From: Oscillospiraceae bacterium
GTDB taxonomy: Bacteria > Bacillota > Clostridia > Oscillospirales > Ethanoligenentaceae
Direction: 5' to 3'
Assembly (NCBI GenBank): GCA_003518885.1
Contig: DOXU01000048.1
Coordinates: forward strand, 1 to 8,551
Length of the DNA stretch: 8,551 nt
Below the pieces are notes generated by a model. It saw nothing but the letters and a program-made list of their open reading frames with translations. It did not search any database and was not told the DNA's origin. Shown one piece after another: positions 7,209-8,551 of the stretch. Position numbers and translations under genes: made by a program. Every line of letters starts with the position of its first letter. Within the stretch, counting starts at the first letter, position 1.

Positions 7209-7234
7209 AAAAAAGCGCGCAGAAAATCCTGCGC
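7209..7234 (-). promoter_or_regulatory. terminator-like hairpin at the start of the rplM leader
   Basis: GCGCAG and CTGCGC (7229-7234 with 7217-7222 on the minus strand) form a 6-bp GC stem with a six-base loop. A GC dinucleotide and six U (7209-7214) follow. It begins only about 12 nt after the predicted transcription start, the layout of an attenuator. Leader-level control of a ribosomal protein operon is plausible but not shown. Confidence 0.55.
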
Positions 7235-7252
7235 AGAGGAATTGCATGTATG

Positions 7253-7281
7253 ATAGTAACACAGCATTTTCGGAAAGTCAA
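7253..7281 (-). promoter_or_regulatory. rplM-rpsI promoter with A-tract upstream element
   Basis: -35 TTGACT (7276-7281), 17-bp spacer, -10 TACTAT (7253-7258), predicting a start near 7246. The stretch just upstream (about 7285-7310) is A-rich on the minus strand, including a seven-A run, like UP elements of strong ribosomal promoters. Confidence 0.85.
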
Positions 7282-7383
7282 GCCAATTTCCTTGATTTTT
7301 TTATTTAGTTTCATACTTTCTTTGATTTTCTCTTCTATTCAGCCTCTTACATACGTATTCTATGCCTTCATTGTTAAAATGAT

Positions 7384-7542
7384 CGAGAGCAGTTACTTTT
7401 GAAAGCGAACTACTCTCGTTCAGATTCACTTGATATTTTCAGTCAGCTACCGTCAACCGTTCCAGGCTTTTTCCCTTGGACCATTGATCTATAAACAGCT
7501 GTACCTTTATGAGTCAAACCAAGAAAACAGATTTCCTGTTTT
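7384..7542. other. hairpin-rich non-coding segment, possible structured RNA
   Basis: This intergenic stretch holds three inverted repeats. CGAGAG-x-AGTT (7384-7394) pairs with 7408-7418 with one mismatch. A long irregular rod (7469-7527) pairs CTTGG/CCAAG, TTGA/TCAA and ATAAA/TTTAT. AAAACAG (7524-7530) pairs perfectly with CTGTTTT (7536-7542). No known RNA class (SRP, tmRNA, RNase P, tRNA or common riboswitches) is recognised. If transcribed on the minus strand, a possible -10 TATAAA lies at about 7644-7649, with a weak TTCAAA 17 bp upstream. The 7384-7418 hairpin would then be near the 3' end, with only a modest U-rich tail (ATCATTTT). Direction and function are unknown. Confidence 0.35.
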
Positions 7543-7626
7543 GATACCGGCACGTGTGGGCAAACAGTACCGAGCCCTCAGTCCTTCAGCCACCGTATTT
7601 TCTCCTGACGATTTTTGTAAAAATTG

Positions 7627-7682
7627 AAATCATAAATTCGCATTTTATATCTATTTACTGTTTTAATTTGAAATTATGATTT
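7627..7682. repeat. AT-rich inverted repeat
   Basis: AAATCATAA (7627-7635) and TTATGATTT (7674-7682) are perfect 9-bp arms 38 nt apart in a very AT-rich stretch (about 7617-7735) between the feo genes and the hairpin-rich segment. It could be a regulator site, a weak terminator or chance. Confidence 0.35.
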
Positions 7683-7762
7683 ACAAATAAAATCGTATTT
7701 TGACATTTTTTATGATTTTTGAAGCTTTTCGTGCTTTCATTGGAGGATTTGCTCCGTAATTT

Positions 7763-7945
7763 TTACTTTTCCATTGTTTTACGGTGGCATTCTCCGCTCA
7801 TCGGGCAGTTGGCACAGCCACAGCCACAGGAGGATCTTCCTCTTTTGTGATCTTTGATCATTCTAAAAACGATTGCTGCTACGACAAGTACCAAAACCAT
7901 TAAAATTACAATGGTTGCGAGATTACTTACAAACCACTCAAACAT
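7763..7945 (-). CDS. FeoB-associated Cys-rich membrane protein
   Basis: A 60-residue peptide of the small family usually found immediately after feoB in Firmicutes. It has an N-terminal transmembrane helix (about 9-30) and then a basic, Cys-rich cytoplasmic-type tail containing CGCGCANCPMSGEC (Cys40, 42, 44, 47 and 53), which could bind iron or another metal. It is thought to assist FeoB ferrous iron transport; the mechanism is not established. A perfect AGGAGG site lies 8 nt before the ATG, and the gap from the feoB stop is 27 bases, so it belongs to the feo operon. Ends in TAA. No strong terminator follows; only a 4-bp GGAG/CTCC hairpin is seen. Confidence 0.93.
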   Translation of the reverse strand: MFEWFVSNLATIVILMVLVLVVAAIVFRMIKDHKRGRSSCGCGCANCPMSGECHRKTMEK

Positions 7946-7972
7946 ATCAAATTCCTCCTGTCTTTCTTGATT

Positions 7973-8551
7973 TTATGCGCGTACCCGTGTGTTTGGCTGC
8001 CGCAGCGTATTGGATTCCTGATAGGGGCGAATCAGCATATAAAGGAAAAACGCCACAATTGCAAACGCCGCAACGGAACCAACCAAATTTCCAGATCCCG
8101 AGAAAAGCATGCCGAGCTGATAGATGCAAAGTGAAACTGCATAGGCGAATATACATTGATATCCGATTGCAAAAAAGGTCCATTTTGCGCTGTTCATTTC
8201 GCGCTTAATCGCTCCCATTGCTGCAAAGCATGGGGCACAAAGAAGATTGAAGACTAAGAACGAATAGGCAGAAAGCGAAGTAAAGGTGGCCTGCATATTG
8301 TTCCAAATCTGCCAGCCGTTTTCTGCAACCTCGTCAAATCCTCCAAACAAAACGCCCATGGTTCCGACCACGTTTTCTTTTGCCATCAATCCGGTCAATG
8401 TTGCAACGGTCGCCTGCCAGTTGCCCCAACCAAGCGGTGCATAGATTACACAGATTACAGAACCAAACGCCGCAAGCATGCTGTCGGCTTCCTCAACCAT
8501 TCCAAACGAGCCATCAACCCAGCCGAAATTCGAAGTGAACCAAACCAGAAG
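7973..8551 (-). CDS. feoB: ferrous iron transporter FeoB, C-terminal part
   Basis: The last 192 residues of FeoB; the frame is open to the window edge at 8551, so the N-terminal G domain and first membrane helices lie outside. The sequence fits the second Gate (nucleoside-recognition-like) region and following helices: GWVDGSFGMVEEADSML, LTGLMAKENVVGTMG, the LLCAPCFAAMGAIKREM segment with its paired Cys, then hydrophobic helices ending in a basic hydrophilic tail (RPYQESNT to the end). FeoB imports Fe(II) across the cytoplasmic membrane. The gene is followed at 27 bases by the Cys-rich FeoB partner, the usual arrangement. Any Fur/DtxR-type operator would be upstream and is not in view. Confidence 0.95.
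   Translation of the reverse strand, partial: LLVWFTSNFGWVDGSFGMVEEADSMLAAFGSVICVIYAPLGWGNWQATVATLTGLMAKENVVGTMGVLFGGFDEVAENGWQIWNNMQATFTSLSAYSFLVFNLLCAPCFAAMGAIKREMNSAKWTFFAIGYQCIFAYAVSLCIYQLGMLFSGSGNLVGSVAAFAIVAFFLYMLIRPYQESNTLRQPNTRVRA

Noticed and set aside
7430..7627. 65-codon plus-strand ORF in the intergenic region
   Set aside because: No Shine-Dalgarno before its ATG, no recognisable family, and it runs through the inverted repeats; most likely chance.
7736..7762. Terminator directly after the FeoB partner gene
   Set aside because: Only a 4-bp GGAG/CTCC stem without a following U-tract; too weak to call.
1..8551. tRNA, rRNA, CRISPR array or insertion sequence
   Set aside because: Reading both strands showed no cloverleaf, no regularly spaced repeats and no transposase or cas-like protein.

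Overview
The window looks like a chromosomal core segment of a low-to-mid GC Gram-positive bacterium, most likely class Clostridia (Oscillospirales-like). The evidence is strong purine-rich Shine-Dalgarno sites, sigma-A type promoters, a YabE-type 3D-domain cell-wall protein, a TatD-linked radical SAM protein, and a FeoB-associated Cys-rich membrane peptide. Only the first gene is on the plus strand; everything else is on the minus strand.

Layout by plus coordinate. 10-1185 (+): alpha/beta hydrolase. 1206-1244: perfect 14-bp hairpin, a bidirectional terminator between convergent genes. 1307-4623 (-): operon read metG, then tatD, then a TatD-associated radical SAM gene. It has its own TTGAAT-17-TATAAT promoter, a 6-nt metG/tatD gap and an ATGA overlap. 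4844-6016 (-): YabE-like G5/3D-domain protein with a consensus TTGACA-17-TATAAT promoter and its own terminator. 6281-7128 (-): rplM-rpsI operon with promoter, UP-like A-tracts, a leader holding an early terminator-like hairpin, and a strong terminator. 7282-7762: non-coding, partly palindromic, with no gene recognised. 7763-8551 (-): end of an iron-uptake operon (feoB 3' part and the small Cys-rich FeoB partner).

The standout observation is metG. Homology to the family starts at a GTG with a good SD (4623), but codons 5 and 12 are both TAG. Both lie exactly where the family has aromatic residues, the first residue of two Tyr-Tyr-like pairs before the HIGH motif. The remaining 628 codons are intact and every signature motif is present. 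Either the ambers are read through (suppressor tRNA or recoding), or this is an inactive or mis-sequenced allele of a normally essential gene. None of the nine genes whose 3' ends are visible uses TAG as its stop, which is compatible with rare TAG but far too small a sample to prove it. Most of the rest is ordinary housekeeping: translation (MetG, L13, S9), metal-dependent nuclease/deacylase (TatD), cell-wall turnover (YabE-like) and ferrous iron uptake (FeoB).
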